Part shown: one piece after another, positions 5,364-5,470 of the stretch | Layout of the letters: each line of letters starts with the position of its first letter | Position numbering within the stretch: position 1 is the first letter of the stretch | From: Chitinophagaceae bacterium | GTDB lineage: Bacteria; Bacteroidota; Bacteroidia; Chitinophagales; Chitinophagaceae | Direction: 5' to 3' | DNA: 5,470 nt | NCBI GenBank assembly: GCA_030151745.1 | Contig: JASLDA010000063.1 | Span: 1-5,470, forward strand | The notes under the pieces: generated by a model | Database searches by the model: none | The model's input: only the letters and a program-made list of their open reading frames with translations | Told to the model about the DNA's origin: nothing | Made by a program: the position numbers and the translations under genes

Positions 5364-5470
5364 ATGAAATTTGTGAACGGCTATGAGCTGCATTTCGTTT
5401 CGAAGCGCTTCGACAATGGAACCACGCGGAACAAGCGCATGCTCGCCGTGCGGGACCAGGGCGGCATTCC
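5364..5470 (+). CDS. Start of an unidentified gene, cut by the window end
   Basis: Thirty-five codons are open from this ATG to the window edge. The peptide begins MKFVNGYELHFVSKRF and continues with a Thr/Arg/Lys-rich stretch to MLAVRDQGGIP. There is no signal peptide. An in-frame TGA at 5352-5354 limits the start, and no better start exists upstream. GC-rich third positions in the later codons (cgg, aag, cgc, atg, ctc, gcc, gtg) resemble the neighbouring real genes, and a good promoter box lies about 100 bases upstream. As elsewhere here there is no Shine-Dalgarno sequence. Too little is present to name a family. Confidence 0.55.
   Translation, partial: MKFVNGYELHFVSKRFDNGTTRNKRMLAVRDQGGI

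Overview
The window looks like a stretch of GC-rich chromosome from a member of the Bacteroidota. The assignment rests on weak, converging hints: no clear Shine-Dalgarno sequence precedes any of the five complete genes; matches or near-matches to the Bacteroidota -7 promoter element (TAnnTTTG) sit upstream of several genes; and there are AT-rich 'aatctacaatc / attcaacta' style intergenic repeats of a kind I associate with this phylum. No marker gene settles it, and the high GC is unusual for many Bacteroidota, so the placement is an inference.

Layout. (1) Positions 1-122 hold an AT-rich imperfect inverted repeat just behind the first gene. (2) Two leftward genes follow: a TauE/SafE-type membrane permease (123-956) and a short-chain dehydrogenase/reductase (1098-1934). 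A hairpin plus T-tract on the minus strand between them probably ends the reductase transcript. (3) A 427-bp gap (1935-2361) contains no gene I can support; it holds a possible reductase promoter, a tRNA T-arm-like palindrome that is not a tRNA, and a short tandem repeat before rtcB. (4) rtcB (2362-3777, rightward) encodes a complete RNA-splicing ligase with all expected metal and guanylylation residues. (5) Convergent to rtcB is a two-gene leftward operon: a cytosolic-looking peptidoglycan-binding plus M15-type metallopeptidase protein (4306-5031), whose stop codon overlaps by four bases (ATGA) the start of a small putative lipoprotein (3809-4309). (6) A 332-bp intergenic region (5032-5363) carries a perfect 27-bp inverted repeat built from TGACACCTTGA-type units and a good TAnnTTTG promoter box. 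(7) The last 107 bases begin an unidentified rightward gene that leaves the window.

The permease, reductase and ligase look like unrelated single housekeeping or accessory genes. The most interesting unit is the coupled pair at 3809-5031. A peptidoglycan-targeting enzyme with no signal peptide, translated together with an exported lipoprotein, fits a secreted cell-wall effector and its periplasmic immunity protein (for example type VI secretion cargo). No secretion gene is visible here, so this remains a hypothesis. The unusual inverted repeat lies upstream of this operon, and a 10-base part of its arm recurs directly before the peptidase start codon.
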